From the NCBI RefSeq assembly GCF_918741285.1, contig NZ_CAKKNC010000023.1, forward strand, positions 1 to 54,228: 54,228 bases of DNA, in the 5' to 3' direction. The stretch comes from Sphingobium sp. CECT 9361. Lineage in GTDB: Bacteria; Pseudomonadota; Alphaproteobacteria; Sphingomonadales; Sphingomonadaceae. Shown here in pieces: positions 43,911-52,113 of the stretch. The position numbers were made by a program, and so were the translations under genes. Positions within the stretch are counted from its first letter, which is position 1. Every line of letters starts with the position of its first letter. The notes beneath the pieces were generated by a model. It was given only the letters and a program-made list of their open reading frames with translations, ran no database searches and was not told the DNA's origin.

Positions 43911-45697
43911 GCGTCGGCTTTTCTCGGTCGCACAGACACGACCCGCATCATCCCGCCATGCATATGGTACAGCATGTGGCAGTGGAACGCCCAGTCCCCC
44001 AGCGCATCCGCCGTCAGGTCGAAGCTGACCTTGCCCCCCGGCGCGACGTTGACCGTGTGCTTGCGCGGCGCATAATCGCCATGCCCGGTCACCAGTTCAA
44101 AGAAATGCCCATGCAGATGGATCGGGTGCGACATCATCGTGTCGTTGATTAGCGTCACCCGGACTCGCTCATTCTCGATGAACGGTATCGGTTCGCGCGT
44201 ATCGCTCATCTTCACACCGTCGAATGACCACATATAGCGTTCCATATTGGCGGTCAGGTGAATGTCCATCGCGCGATCCGGCGCACGGACATCGGGATTG
44301 CGCTCCAGCGCCATCAGGTCGCGATACACCAGCACGCGATGCCCCACATCGTCCAGACCTTGCCCCGGCTCCCCTGTGCGATCGACCGGCATAGGGGATA
44401 TCGTCTGCACCCCTGGCCCCATTCTCACCTGCGGCGCATTGCTGCCATCGCGCATTGTCATGGAGCCATGATCCATTTCAGGTGTCGACTTATTCATGTC
44501 TGCCATGTCCATGCCCGCCATGTCATGCCCCATTGCCGCATGATCCATCCCGCTCATGTCATGCCCGCCACCCATGCTGCCCATGCCCATGTCGGTCATG
44601 GTGGCCAGCGGGCGTTTGCGCAGCGGCGGCACCGGCGCGATCATCCCTTCACGCGGCGCCAAAGTGGCCCGCGCCATGCCCGACCGATCGACGGCCTCGC
44701 CCACCAGCGTATAGGCGCGGTCCTCCGTCGGCGTCACGATGACGTCGTATGTCTCGGCGACGGCAATCTGTAGCTCGTCCACCTCGACGGGCCGCACATT
44801 CAGGCCATCAGCTTGCACGACGGTCAGCGTCAGGCCAGGTATCCGGACGTTGAAAATGGTCATGGCCGACGCATTGATGACGCGCAACCGCACCCGCTCG
44901 CCCGGCTTGAACAGCGCCGTCCAATTATCCTGCGGGCCATAGCCATTGACGAGATAGCTATAGGTGGAGCCGGTCACGTCGGAGATATCCGCCGGGTCCA
45001 TCCGCATCCTGCCCCAGGCCATCCGCTCCTTGAGCGGCTGATCCTTGCCCGACAACAGACCGCCCAGCGTCTGCCGCTGATAGTTGAAATACCCCGGCTG
45101 CTGCTTGAGCTTCTTGAAGATCGCATGGGGATGCAGCGGGCTGTGATCGGACAGCAGGATGACATGCTCGCGATCCGATTGTACTGGATCGGTTTCCAAC
45201 GGGTCGATCACAATGGGGCCGTAAAGCCCCATCTGCTCCTGCAATCCCGAATGACTGTGATACCAATATGTCCCCGCCTGAACGATGGGGAATTCGTACA
45301 CGAACGTCGATTTCGGCTTGATGCCCGGAAAGCTGACGCCGGGAACGCCGTCATATTGGAATGGCACCAGCAGCCCATGCCAGTGCAGCGAACTGTCCTC
45401 GTCCAGATCGTTGGTCACCGACAGGCGGACGGTCGTCCCTTCCTTCAACCGGATCAATGGCGCGGGTACGGTTCCATTGATACCGATAGCATGGCTGGGC
45501 CGCCCATCGACCGTCATCATCCGATGCCCGATCTTGAGCGCAATGTCAGTGCCGCTCAGCGTCGGCAGCGGGCGCACGATTCCTGCGGAAGTTGGCTGCG
45601 CCCACGCCGGAAACACATTGGCCAGAGCGACGCCACCGCCCGCCAGCGCAGCGCCGCGCAAGACATCCCGACGATGAATGCGTATCGGCTTATTCAC
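43907..45697 (-). CDS. copA: Periplasmic multicopper oxidase, copper resistance
   Basis: A 596-residue CopA/PcoA-type multicopper oxidase. A twin-arginine signal (HRRDVLRGAALAGG) is at the N-terminus. Copper ligands are HWHG (105-108), YWYHSHSG (144-151), HPIHLHGHFFEL and FHCHMLYHMHGGM near the C-terminus. A Met/His-rich insert (GMGSMGGGHDMSGMDHAAMG and repeats) binds extra copper. The start is a GTG at 45697 overlapping the SDR stop by one base, because no in-frame ATG gives the TAT signal. It oxidises Cu(I) in the periplasm. Confidence 0.95.
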   Translation of the reverse strand: MNKPIRIHRRDVLRGAALAGGGVALANVFPAWAQPTSAGIVRPLPTLSGTDIALKIGHRMMTVDGRPSHAIGINGTVPAPLIRLKEGTTVRLSVTNDLDEDSSLHWHGLLVPFQYDGVPGVSFPGIKPKSTFVYEFPIVQAGTYWYHSHSGLQEQMGLYGPIVIDPLETDPVQSDREHVILLSDHSPLHPHAIFKKLKQQPGYFNYQRQTLGGLLSGKDQPLKERMAWGRMRMDPADISDVTGSTYSYLVNGYGPQDNWTALFKPGERVRLRVINASAMTIFNVRIPGLTLTVVQADGLNVRPVEVDELQIAVAETYDVIVTPTEDRAYTLVGEAVDRSGMARATLAPREGMIAPVPPLRKRPLATMTDMGMGSMGGGHDMSGMDHAAMGHDMAGMDMADMNKSTPEMDHGSMTMRDGSNAPQVRMGPGVQTISPMPVDRTGEPGQGLDDVGHRVLVYRDLMALERNPDVRAPDRAMDIHLTANMERYMWSFDGVKMSDTREPIPFIENERVRVTLINDTMMSHPIHLHGHFFELVTGHGDYAPRKHTVNVAPGGKVSFDLTADALGDWAFHCHMLYHMHGGMMRVVSVRPRKADA

Positions 45698-46461
45698 TAT
45701 TTCGGCGCCATACGGATCGCGCCGTCCAGCCGGATGACTTCGCCGTTGAGCATCGGGTTATTAACGATGCTCTCCACCAGTTGGGCATATTCCTCGGGCT
45801 TGCCCAGACGGCTGGGGAAGGGAACCTGCGTCCCGAGCGAATCCTGCGCCTCCTGCGGCAACCCGGCCAGCATAGGCGTCCAGAAAATCCCCGGCGCAAT
45901 CGTCATCACCCTTATGCCGAAGCGCGCAAACTCCCGCGCCAGCGGCAGGCCAAGCCCCACCACGCCCCCCTTCGACGCGGCATAGGCTGCCTGACCGATC
46001 TGCCCATCGAACGCCGCAACGCTGGCGGTATTGATGATGACCGCACACTCCTCGCCGATCCGCTCTTCCTTGTGGACTTGCGCCGCGAATTTGGACGCGA
46101 CGTTGAACGTGCCGATCAGGTTGATCGTCACGACCTTCGCGAAATCCTTGAGCGGTGCCGGCTTGCCTTCGCGGTCGAACGCTTTGCCCGGTGTGGCGAC
46201 GCCGGCGCAATTGACCAATATGCGCGCCTTGCCGTGCACGCCTTCGGCCTCAATCAGTGCCGCTTCCACCGAAGCCTCATCGGTCACGTCGACCTTGACG
46301 AAATGCCCCCCGATTGCCTTGGCATGGGCGTTGCCCTGCTCGACGTTCAGGTCGAAAATCGTGACTTTCGCGCCCGCCTTGGCGAGGCGCTCGGCCGTCG
46401 CACCGCCCAGTCCCGATGCGCCGCCGGTCACAATCGCTGCCAGTCCGTTGATGTCCATCAT
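45697..46461 (-). CDS. 3-hydroxyacyl-CoA dehydrogenase, SDR type
   Basis: A 254-residue SDR of the HSD17B10/type II hydroxyacyl-CoA dehydrogenase group. The NAD motif TGGASGLG is at 12-19, VNCAGVATPGKA follows the NAG position, and the active site includes NTASVAAFDG and YAASK. It should oxidise 3-hydroxyacyl-CoA in beta-oxidation. It starts ten bases after the thiolase stop with AAGGA in between, and its stop overlaps the copA start. Confidence 0.9.
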   Translation of the reverse strand: MMDINGLAAIVTGGASGLGGATAERLAKAGAKVTIFDLNVEQGNAHAKAIGGHFVKVDVTDEASVEAALIEAEGVHGKARILVNCAGVATPGKAFDREGKPAPLKDFAKVVTINLIGTFNVASKFAAQVHKEERIGEECAVIINTASVAAFDGQIGQAAYAASKGGVVGLGLPLAREFARFGIRVMTIAPGIFWTPMLAGLPQEAQDSLGTQVPFPSRLGKPEEYAQLVESIVNNPMLNGEVIRLDGAIRMAPK

Positions 46462-46470
46462 GCGTCCTTA

Positions 46471-47652
46471 TCAGTTGAGTTCGATGGCCATGGCGGTTGC
46501 TTCCCCGCCACCGATGCACAGGCTCGCCACGCCGCGCTTCAATCCTCGCGCTTCAAGAGCCCCGATCAACGTCGCCAGTATCCGCGCACCGCTAGCGCCG
46601 ATGGGATGGCCCAGTGCCGTCGCGCCGCCATTGACGTTGAGCTTTTCGGGCGGAATTGCCAGTTCCTTCGCTGCGATCATGGCGACCACGGCAAAGGCTT
46701 CGTTGACTTCGAACAGGTCCACATCCTCGGCGGTCCAGCCTGCCTTGGCCAGCAACTTGCGCATGGCGGGGACAGGCGCCGTCGTGAACAGGCCCGGCGC
46801 ATGGGCATGGGCTGCATGGGCAACCACGGTCGCCACCACCGGCAAGCCCAGCTTCTCGGCAACACTCCGCCGCGTCATCACCAGCGCGGCGGCTCCATCG
46901 GAAATGGAGGAGGCGTTGGCCGCGGTGATCGTACCGTCCTTGGCGAAGGCAGGCTTGAGATCGCGGATCTTCTCCGGCTTTGCCTTGCCCGGTTGTTCAT
47001 CGGTATCGACGGTCACGTCACCACCCCGACCCGCAATCGTAACCGGCGTGATTTCCTTGACGAAAGCCCCGCTCGCGATGGCTGCCTTAGCCCGCTCCAG
47101 CGACCGCAGCGCATAATCGTCTTGGTCGCTCCGCGTAAACTGATAATCGCGCACGGCGTCTTCGGCAAAAACGCCCATTGCCTTACCCGGTGTATAAGCG
47201 TCCTCCAGGCCGTCCATCATCATCGTGTCGATGATCCGGTCATGCCCGATCCGCGAGCCGGAGCGATGCTTGGGCAGTGCGTAAGGCGCGTTGGTCATGC
47301 TTTCCATGCCACCGGCAACGATCACATCGGCGCTCCCGGCCTTCAACGCATCATGCGCCATGATCGCGGCCTGCATGCCCGATCCACACATCTTGTTGAC
47401 AGTCGTCGCCTCGACCGACTCCGGCAGACCTGCGCCCAAAGCGACCTGCCGGGCAGGCGCTTGCCCTAGACCGGCGGGCAACACGCAGCCCATGTAAATC
47501 TGTTCGATCGCTGCCCCGTCCACGCCTGCGCGTTCAATCGCGGCCTTCACGGCGAATGCACCGAGGTCAGTCGCTTTCAATCCCGACAGCGCACCTTGAA
47601 ACCCGCCCATCGGTGTGCGCGCATAGCTGGCGATAACTACTGGATCGGCCAT
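46471..47652 (-). CDS. Acetyl-CoA acetyltransferase / 3-ketoacyl-CoA thiolase
   Basis: A 393-residue biosynthetic/degradative thiolase. The acyl-accepting Cys89 is in NKMCGSGMQAA, the catalytic histidine in GGATALGHPIGASG, and the second cysteine in CIGGGEATA. The ATG at 47652 has GAGAGG eight bases upstream; an in-frame start at 47745 would enter the dinB promoter region. It heads the leftward thiolase-SDR-copA-copB run and would perform the last beta-oxidation step or acetoacetyl-CoA formation. Confidence 0.93.
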   Translation of the reverse strand: MADPVVIASYARTPMGGFQGALSGLKATDLGAFAVKAAIERAGVDGAAIEQIYMGCVLPAGLGQAPARQVALGAGLPESVEATTVNKMCGSGMQAAIMAHDALKAGSADVIVAGGMESMTNAPYALPKHRSGSRIGHDRIIDTMMMDGLEDAYTPGKAMGVFAEDAVRDYQFTRSDQDDYALRSLERAKAAIASGAFVKEITPVTIAGRGGDVTVDTDEQPGKAKPEKIRDLKPAFAKDGTITAANASSISDGAAALVMTRRSVAEKLGLPVVATVVAHAAHAHAPGLFTTAPVPAMRKLLAKAGWTAEDVDLFEVNEAFAVVAMIAAKELAIPPEKLNVNGGATALGHPIGASGARILATLIGALEARGLKRGVASLCIGGGEATAMAIELN

Positions 47653-47789
47653 TATATATTCCTCTCGCACGAATACTCTCTGGGGCGCCAAATCGCACCC
47701 TGCGGGCATATCGTCAACACCAGTGGCCGCAATGGTCGATGGCACTGTATTGCTTTTGTTCTTCCGCCATCTGTGTCATAATTTCTCCT

Positions 47790-48884
47790 ATGGACGAGGG
47801 CACTCCTCAAAATCGCAAGATCATCCATATCGATATGGATGCCTTTTACGCATCGGTCGAACAGCGCGACCATCCTGAGATGCGCGGCAAGCCCGTTGCA
47901 GTGGGAGGCAGTGGCGTACGAGGCGTTGTCGCCGCAGCCAGTTATGAAGCACGGACATTCGGCGTGCGATCCGCAATGCCCGGTGCACGGGCACGCCGCA
48001 TGTGTCCTGACTTGATTTTCGCCCGCCCACGCTTCGATGTGTATCGCGAAGTATCGCGCCAGATTCGAGCGATCTTCGCGCAATTCACCGATGTTATCCA
48101 GCCCTTGTCCCTCGACGAAGCCTATCTGGACGTCACGGAAAACAAGGCAGGTTTGGGCACGGCAACGCAGATTGCCGAGGAAATCCGCCGGTTGATTTGC
48201 GCCGAAACGGGGCTGACGGCGTCTGCGGGCGTCTCCTATAATAAGCTGATCGCAAAGCTCGCATCCGATCAGAACAAGCCCGATGGCATCTGTGTCATCC
48301 GGCCCGATCAGGGCGCAGCGTTCGTGGCCACGCTGCCTGTGCGCCGGTTCCACGGCATCGGCCCGGTAACCGCGGCCAAGATGCAAAAGCTGGGGATCGA
48401 AACCGGTGCGGATTTAAGAGCGCAACCGCTCCCTTTCCTGAAACAGCATTTCGGCAGCATGGCGGACTATTACCACGGTGCCTCACGAGGGATCGACCAC
48501 CGCCCGGTGCGCGCGCGCGAAGTCGCAAAGTCGATCAGCGTCGAAGATACGTTCGGCACCGACTTGACGGACCGCGACGCGCTGATCGCCGAGCTCGATA
48601 TGATAACGGAACGACTGTGGCCACGGATCGAGGCGTCCAATATGCGGGGGCGCACAGTGACGTTGAAAATCAAGTTCGCGGATTTCGCGATCATTACGCG
48701 ATCGCGGTCGTTCCCCGCGGCCGTAGCCGATCCCTCCTCACTCGCCGCGACAGGGCGCGCCTTGCTCGAAGGCGAGTTACCTCTGCGCATGGGCGCGCGG
48801 CTATTGGGGCTTGGGGTGCATAATCTGGAACCTGTGGCCGGGGTTTTGGACACTGCCCCGGCCCAGTTGGTGCTCGCTATTTAG
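47790..48884 (+). CDS. dinB: DNA polymerase IV
   Basis: A 364-residue Y-family translesion polymerase. The first metal site is HIDMDAFYASVE (D15, with F19/Y20 as steric-gate region), and the second is SLDEAYLD (D109, E110). HhH thumb segments follow (RFHGIGPVTAAKMQKLG) and the little-finger domain is C-terminal. No clear beta-clamp motif was recognised at the C-terminus. The ATG at 47790 gives the usual N-terminus. The stop overlaps the stop of eipA tail-to-tail by four bases. Confidence 0.95.
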   Translation: MDEGTPQNRKIIHIDMDAFYASVEQRDHPEMRGKPVAVGGSGVRGVVAAASYEARTFGVRSAMPGARARRMCPDLIFARPRFDVYREVSRQIRAIFAQFTDVIQPLSLDEAYLDVTENKAGLGTATQIAEEIRRLICAETGLTASAGVSYNKLIAKLASDQNKPDGICVIRPDQGAAFVATLPVRRFHGIGPVTAAKMQKLGIETGADLRAQPLPFLKQHFGSMADYYHGASRGIDHRPVRAREVAKSISVEDTFGTDLTDRDALIAELDMITERLWPRIEASNMRGRTVTLKIKFADFAIITRSRSFPAAVADPSSLAATGRALLEGELPLRMGARLLGLGVHNLEPVAGVLDTAPAQLVLAI

Positions 48885-49657
48885 AACGGCAGCCAGTTTC
48901 GTTTTTCGCTGAACTTCATATAGCCTGCATTGACGCCAAGCCGATATCCCACGCCCAGCCGGATCGGGATCAATACCACCTGGCCCCAGCGCAGATAGCT
49001 GGCAGTAAATCCGCCCACCAGATAGGCGCCGCCTTCTCCCGCTGGGAAGCGATGATAGAGATCCTGCGTATCGTAGAGATTATAGACCAAGACGAACGTA
49101 TTGGACGCATTGCCGCCCACGTCGAAACCGATCGACGGACCGGTCCAGTAGACGTCACGTGTTCCTTCGATCTTGTGCGTCAATGTCCCTGAGCCATAAC
49201 GCAAACCTACCACGAACGCGCCGGAAGCTTCGCGTCCGGCAATATAGGCATTGGGCTGGCCCTGATCTTTCAGAACTTTTTCGATGATCCCGGCAAGGCC
49301 CGCGGCGCCCTTACCGAACACGCCTTCGGCTGCCCCGATCAGATCGTCTTTCTGGTAGGATGCCGTTGGCAACGGTGCGGCCGGTGGAGAGCTTGGTGTA
49401 ACGGGCGCACCCGTCGCAGTAGCGGGAGCGCCGTCTTCCGTCACGACGGCGGGCGGGGGGGGCGGGGTTGCCGAGCCTATCGCATCGGCTGGTGGGTCGT
49501 TGACCTCCAGCGGGGGGCTATTGTCGTTTCTCCCGGAGGGAACGGGCGCCAAATCCGCGTCGATCTGTGTATTGGGATCGACGTTTCGAATCTGCGCTGT
49601 GGCCGCTGGGGCCAAAATCAAGGCAATTGCGCCTGCAAGCATCGTCAAACTGCGCAT
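48881..49657 (-). CDS. eipA: EipA family (DUF1134) envelope integrity protein
   Basis: A 258-residue periplasmic protein. A signal peptide (LTMLAGAIALILAPAATAQ) is followed by a Pro/Ala-rich linker (residues ~45-90). A DUF1134 domain comes next, with YWTGPSIGFDVGGNASNTF and YLRWGQVVLIPIRLGVGYR. EipA of Brucella and Caulobacter is an SH3-like beta-barrel protein needed for cell-envelope integrity. The ATG at 49657 is chosen because it begins the signal peptide. Here the gene is monocistronic, convergent with dinB and upstream of a tRNA gene on the other strand. Confidence 0.88.
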   Translation of the reverse strand: MRSLTMLAGAIALILAPAATAQIRNVDPNTQIDADLAPVPSGRNDNSPPLEVNDPPADAIGSATPPPPPAVVTEDGAPATATGAPVTPSSPPAAPLPTASYQKDDLIGAAEGVFGKGAAGLAGIIEKVLKDQGQPNAYIAGREASGAFVVGLRYGSGTLTHKIEGTRDVYWTGPSIGFDVGGNASNTFVLVYNLYDTQDLYHRFPAGEGGAYLVGGFTASYLRWGQVVLIPIRLGVGYRLGVNAGYMKFSEKRNWLPF

Positions 49658-49920
49658 GTTACAATTCTCCCCAACCGCACCCGGTGCGCCCATTAGGCCT
49701 ATGCTATCAGGGCCTGCACATGAAACGGCAATGAACGAACGGCAACATGAGTCGATTTCGCGCCGGAACGAATCCTTTTGTACTGGGACATTGTCGTTTT
49801 AACCGGCGACACACGATATGATGAAAAATGCCCGGACGCCGTTGCCATGCTCGATGACGCTCGCTATAGCCCGACGCTCGATAGCCCGGAAGCACCCAGC
49901 GCGCTTCTTTCGAGCCATGC

Positions 49921-50012
49921 GGAGACGTGGGTGAGTGGCTGAAACCAACGGTTTGCTAAACCGTCGTAGGGATAATTCCTTACCGAGGGTTCGAATCCCT
50001 CCGTCTCCGCCA
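49921..50012 (+). tRNA. tRNA-Ser(GCT)
   Basis: A complete 92-base class II tRNA: acceptor strands GGAGACG and CGTCTCC, a GCT anticodon in a TTGCTAA loop, a long variable arm (TAGGGATAATTCCTTA), T-loop TTCGAAT and encoded CCA. It marks the left edge of a distinct block with different gene content and may have served as an integration site, though no second copy of its 3' end was seen in the window. Confidence 0.96.
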
Positions 50013-50287
50013 ATATCCTTTGTTTTTATTGTTAAAATTATACCAGAGGTGGATTGTGCCCATTCTCATGCCCACTTTGTGCGCGGCTTTCACCGAACAT
50101 TAGCGACCTTTGCCCGACATCCTACAGGGCGTTGTCCGCCGGACATTAGGTCGATCGATGCATCGGCTCAATCCGAATCACATTGTGAACGCAAAGCCAA
50201 ATGCTAAAATTGTGTCCCCCCGCCGCGTGCAAGGTGGGGGGTGGTCGAATGCCGCCTCTATTGGCCTCAGTCGTTATACCGGGCGGG

Positions 50288-50818
50288 CTAGTACTTTGCT
50301 GAAGTCAAATTTCTTTGTTGGATTGCGAGTCCTACTTCCTCCGACAGCAGGACTCGATCGCATTGAGCCTTCCTGCGTGCTTGAGAAACGTACTTGTTGA
50401 ACTCTGCCTCTGCGACGCCACCCTCGTAAGCCTCTTTCATTCGGGCTGCTAAATCACGAAGCTTATTCGGATGCATGAACTGTCCAGCCGATGCAGTCAT
50501 AGCAAGCAGGCCTAAGTGGAAATCATTTTCTTTGACGCTTCCCCGCGATCGCTTCGGAGCCTCGCCATACATCTCCAGCAGCCACCGGAAGGCTTCCTGA
50601 AACTCGTTATCAACGTAATACGAAAGTAGCTTGTAAGCTCGCTGTCGGAAATGCGCGTACGCTTCCCGCGAAACTTTCATTGGGTGCTCTTTTGCAGCGT
50701 CAGCCCTTTTCCCCGCCACCGTTTCATAGATCTTTTGCGCGATCTCCTCAAACCGGTGAGTTGCCTTCGCTTTCGAGCTCCCCACTGGTGGCAAAGATAG
50801 TATTGTTCTGCTGGCCAT
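50288..50818 (-). CDS. Hypothetical protein of the tRNA-Ser element
   Basis: A 176-residue, mostly helical, charged protein (RFEEIAQKIYETVAGKRADA, FRQRAYKLLSYYVDNEFQEA, YEGGVAEAEFNKYVSQARRK). I do not recognise the family. No signal peptide or membrane segment is seen. It is divergent from the HTH gene across 116 bases. The local base composition is less GC-rich than the copper and B12 regions, consistent with accessory DNA. A regulatory or replication-accessory role is possible but unsupported. Confidence 0.55.
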   Translation of the reverse strand: MASRTILSLPPVGSSKAKATHRFEEIAQKIYETVAGKRADAAKEHPMKVSREAYAHFRQRAYKLLSYYVDNEFQEAFRWLLEMYGEAPKRSRGSVKENDFHLGLLAMTASAGQFMHPNKLRDLAARMKEAYEGGVAEAEFNKYVSQARRKAQCDRVLLSEEVGLAIQQRNLTSAKY

Positions 50819-50934
50819 TTGCCCACCTGTAAAGACGATGCTCTCGGCTCGTGGTAGCTCAGATTGGGTGCGAATTCCAGCTCCCAGGCACCTTGTAAAT
50901 CTGTCGCGGCAACACCCTGCCGCGGAGATTGATC

Positions 50935-51111
50935 ATGGAAAAACTAACATTGTCGGTGAAAGAGTTTTGCGAAGCCGTCGGCATCGGAAGAACGAAAGCG
51001 TACGAAATTTTGGGTGCAGGTGAACTTGAGATCGTACGGTTGGGACGCCGGACGCTCATCACCAAACGTAGCGTCGAAGCCCTAATCGAACGTTCAGTCC
51101 GCTCATTGTGA
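50935..51111 (+). CDS. Excisionase-type helix-turn-helix protein
   Basis: A 58-residue DNA-binding protein with the MerR-like HTH used by AlpA/Xis excisionases (LSVKEFCEAVGIGRTKAYEI, then RLGRRTLITKRSVEALIE). The ATG at 50935 follows CGGAGA. Its stop TGA overlaps a GTG start of the next gene. Such proteins usually control excision or gene expression of small mobile elements, which fits its position ahead of an HUH-motif protein. Confidence 0.8.
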   Translation: MEKLTLSVKEFCEAVGIGRTKAYEILGAGELEIVRLGRRTLITKRSVEALIERSVRSL

Positions 51112-51845
51112 AAGAAGCCCAGCACCGCGAAGAATGCTGGATGTTCATAGCAGAGACGCCGATCGAAGAAATAGATCGAGGCCAGATGGCTTCAGATAAG
51201 GCATTATCAATGAAAATCGGAACTAAGATAACGAAGCGTAGTGCTGCAAAGCCGTCGCGAACACCGCTGGTAACTTTATTAGAGAGGCTCGCGCGACAGA
51301 TACGACGTCGGGAGTCATCTCCCGGAAGCAAAAGGTTCAAGATGCCCGCGCATTGTTCGGCCGGGTACTTTCGTAGACAGGTTTACAGTCACACGAAAAC
51401 CTTGCGGGCTGAGTGCATGATGTCGGCAGTCAAACAAGAATTAACAGCATTGGGCTTCGCACCGAAAGGTACTTTAATAAACGTAGACTTCGCGTGGCTG
51501 GCAGCCGGTATCGTCGGCATGTTGGGGCAAGAGGGCAAATCGACCACGAACCGTATACGTATCATTGCTCGCGACCTCGCCTACGCCGATCATTATGATG
51601 TCCCGGTCCAATTCCTGATCGGTTTCATCCATCAGGAAGGTGGCAGTAAGCGCATTGAGCAAATGCACGTGGCGAGGAATGCTGTAGCTCGGAGGAAAGC
51701 TTCCGCAAGGCCTATTGTAAAAGGTCCCGCACGGGCGGTTGGCACAACGCCAAAGCGCGCGAGCAAGCGAAAGGCGGCGAGGCCGGTAAAGCTCCGTCCC
51801 AGGGGCACGATTAAGCGCAATCATCCAAACAAACGCGCGCGCTGA
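51108..51845 (+). CDS. Hypothetical basic protein of the tRNA-Ser element
   Basis: A 245-residue protein read from a GTG at 51108 overlapping the HTH gene; an ATG at 51141 is an alternative. The middle (TLINVDFAWLAAGIVGMLGQ, DLAYADHYDVPVQFLIGFIH) may be a small folded domain, and the last 60 residues are a lysine/arginine-rich tail (KRASKRKAARPVKLRPRG), likely nucleic-acid binding. No family recognised. Overlap with the HTH gene suggests one transcript leading to the replication-type gene. Confidence 0.5.
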   Translation: MKEAQHREECWMFIAETPIEEIDRGQMASDKALSMKIGTKITKRSAAKPSRTPLVTLLERLARQIRRRESSPGSKRFKMPAHCSAGYFRRQVYSHTKTLRAECMMSAVKQELTALGFAPKGTLINVDFAWLAAGIVGMLGQEGKSTTNRIRIIARDLAYADHYDVPVQFLIGFIHQEGGSKRIEQMHVARNAVARRKASARPIVKGPARAVGTTPKRASKRKAARPVKLRPRGTIKRNHPNKRAR

Positions 51846-51850
51846 CCCCG

Positions 51851-51887
51851 ACTGGCGTGACGGTGCCACTAGCACGGTCGCGCCAGT
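51851..51887. other. 37-nt hairpin before the HUH-type gene
   Basis: A near-perfect hairpin: ACTGGCG at 51851-51857 pairs with CGCCAGT at 51881-51887. Pairing continues inward for nine more positions with one mismatch (51862/51876) and one G-T pair, to a five-base loop CACTA (51867-51871). No T-run follows, so an intrinsic terminator is unlikely. Its place in the gap just upstream of an HUH-type initiator makes it a candidate replication origin or nick site. Confidence 0.55.
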
Positions 51888-52113
51888 GCCCGCCTTCGTC
51901 CGTGCTGAACAAGCACGACTTCAACAAGGACACCATCCAAATGATGCCGAACATGCAGCTTCAAGCTACCGGGCACTGCTACAAGCGTGCCGCCTTCCGC
52001 AGTGCGCTTGTTATATACACAACATATATACTCCCCCGCATTGGAGACGCAGCACAGTCACTACCATGCCCAGTGACAACAACGATGCGCTCCATCAGCA
52101 AGGGAGCATCGTC

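Noticed and set aside
47740..47789. GTTC upstream of dinB considered as an alphaproteobacterial SOS (LexA) box GTTC-N7-GTTC.
   Set aside because: The second half-site reads ATCT, not GTTC; no clear LexA box is present.
50850..50900. TGGTAGCTCAGATTGGG followed by CGAATTCC looks tRNA-like.
   Set aside because: No acceptor stem, anticodon arm or proper T-loop can be folded around it.
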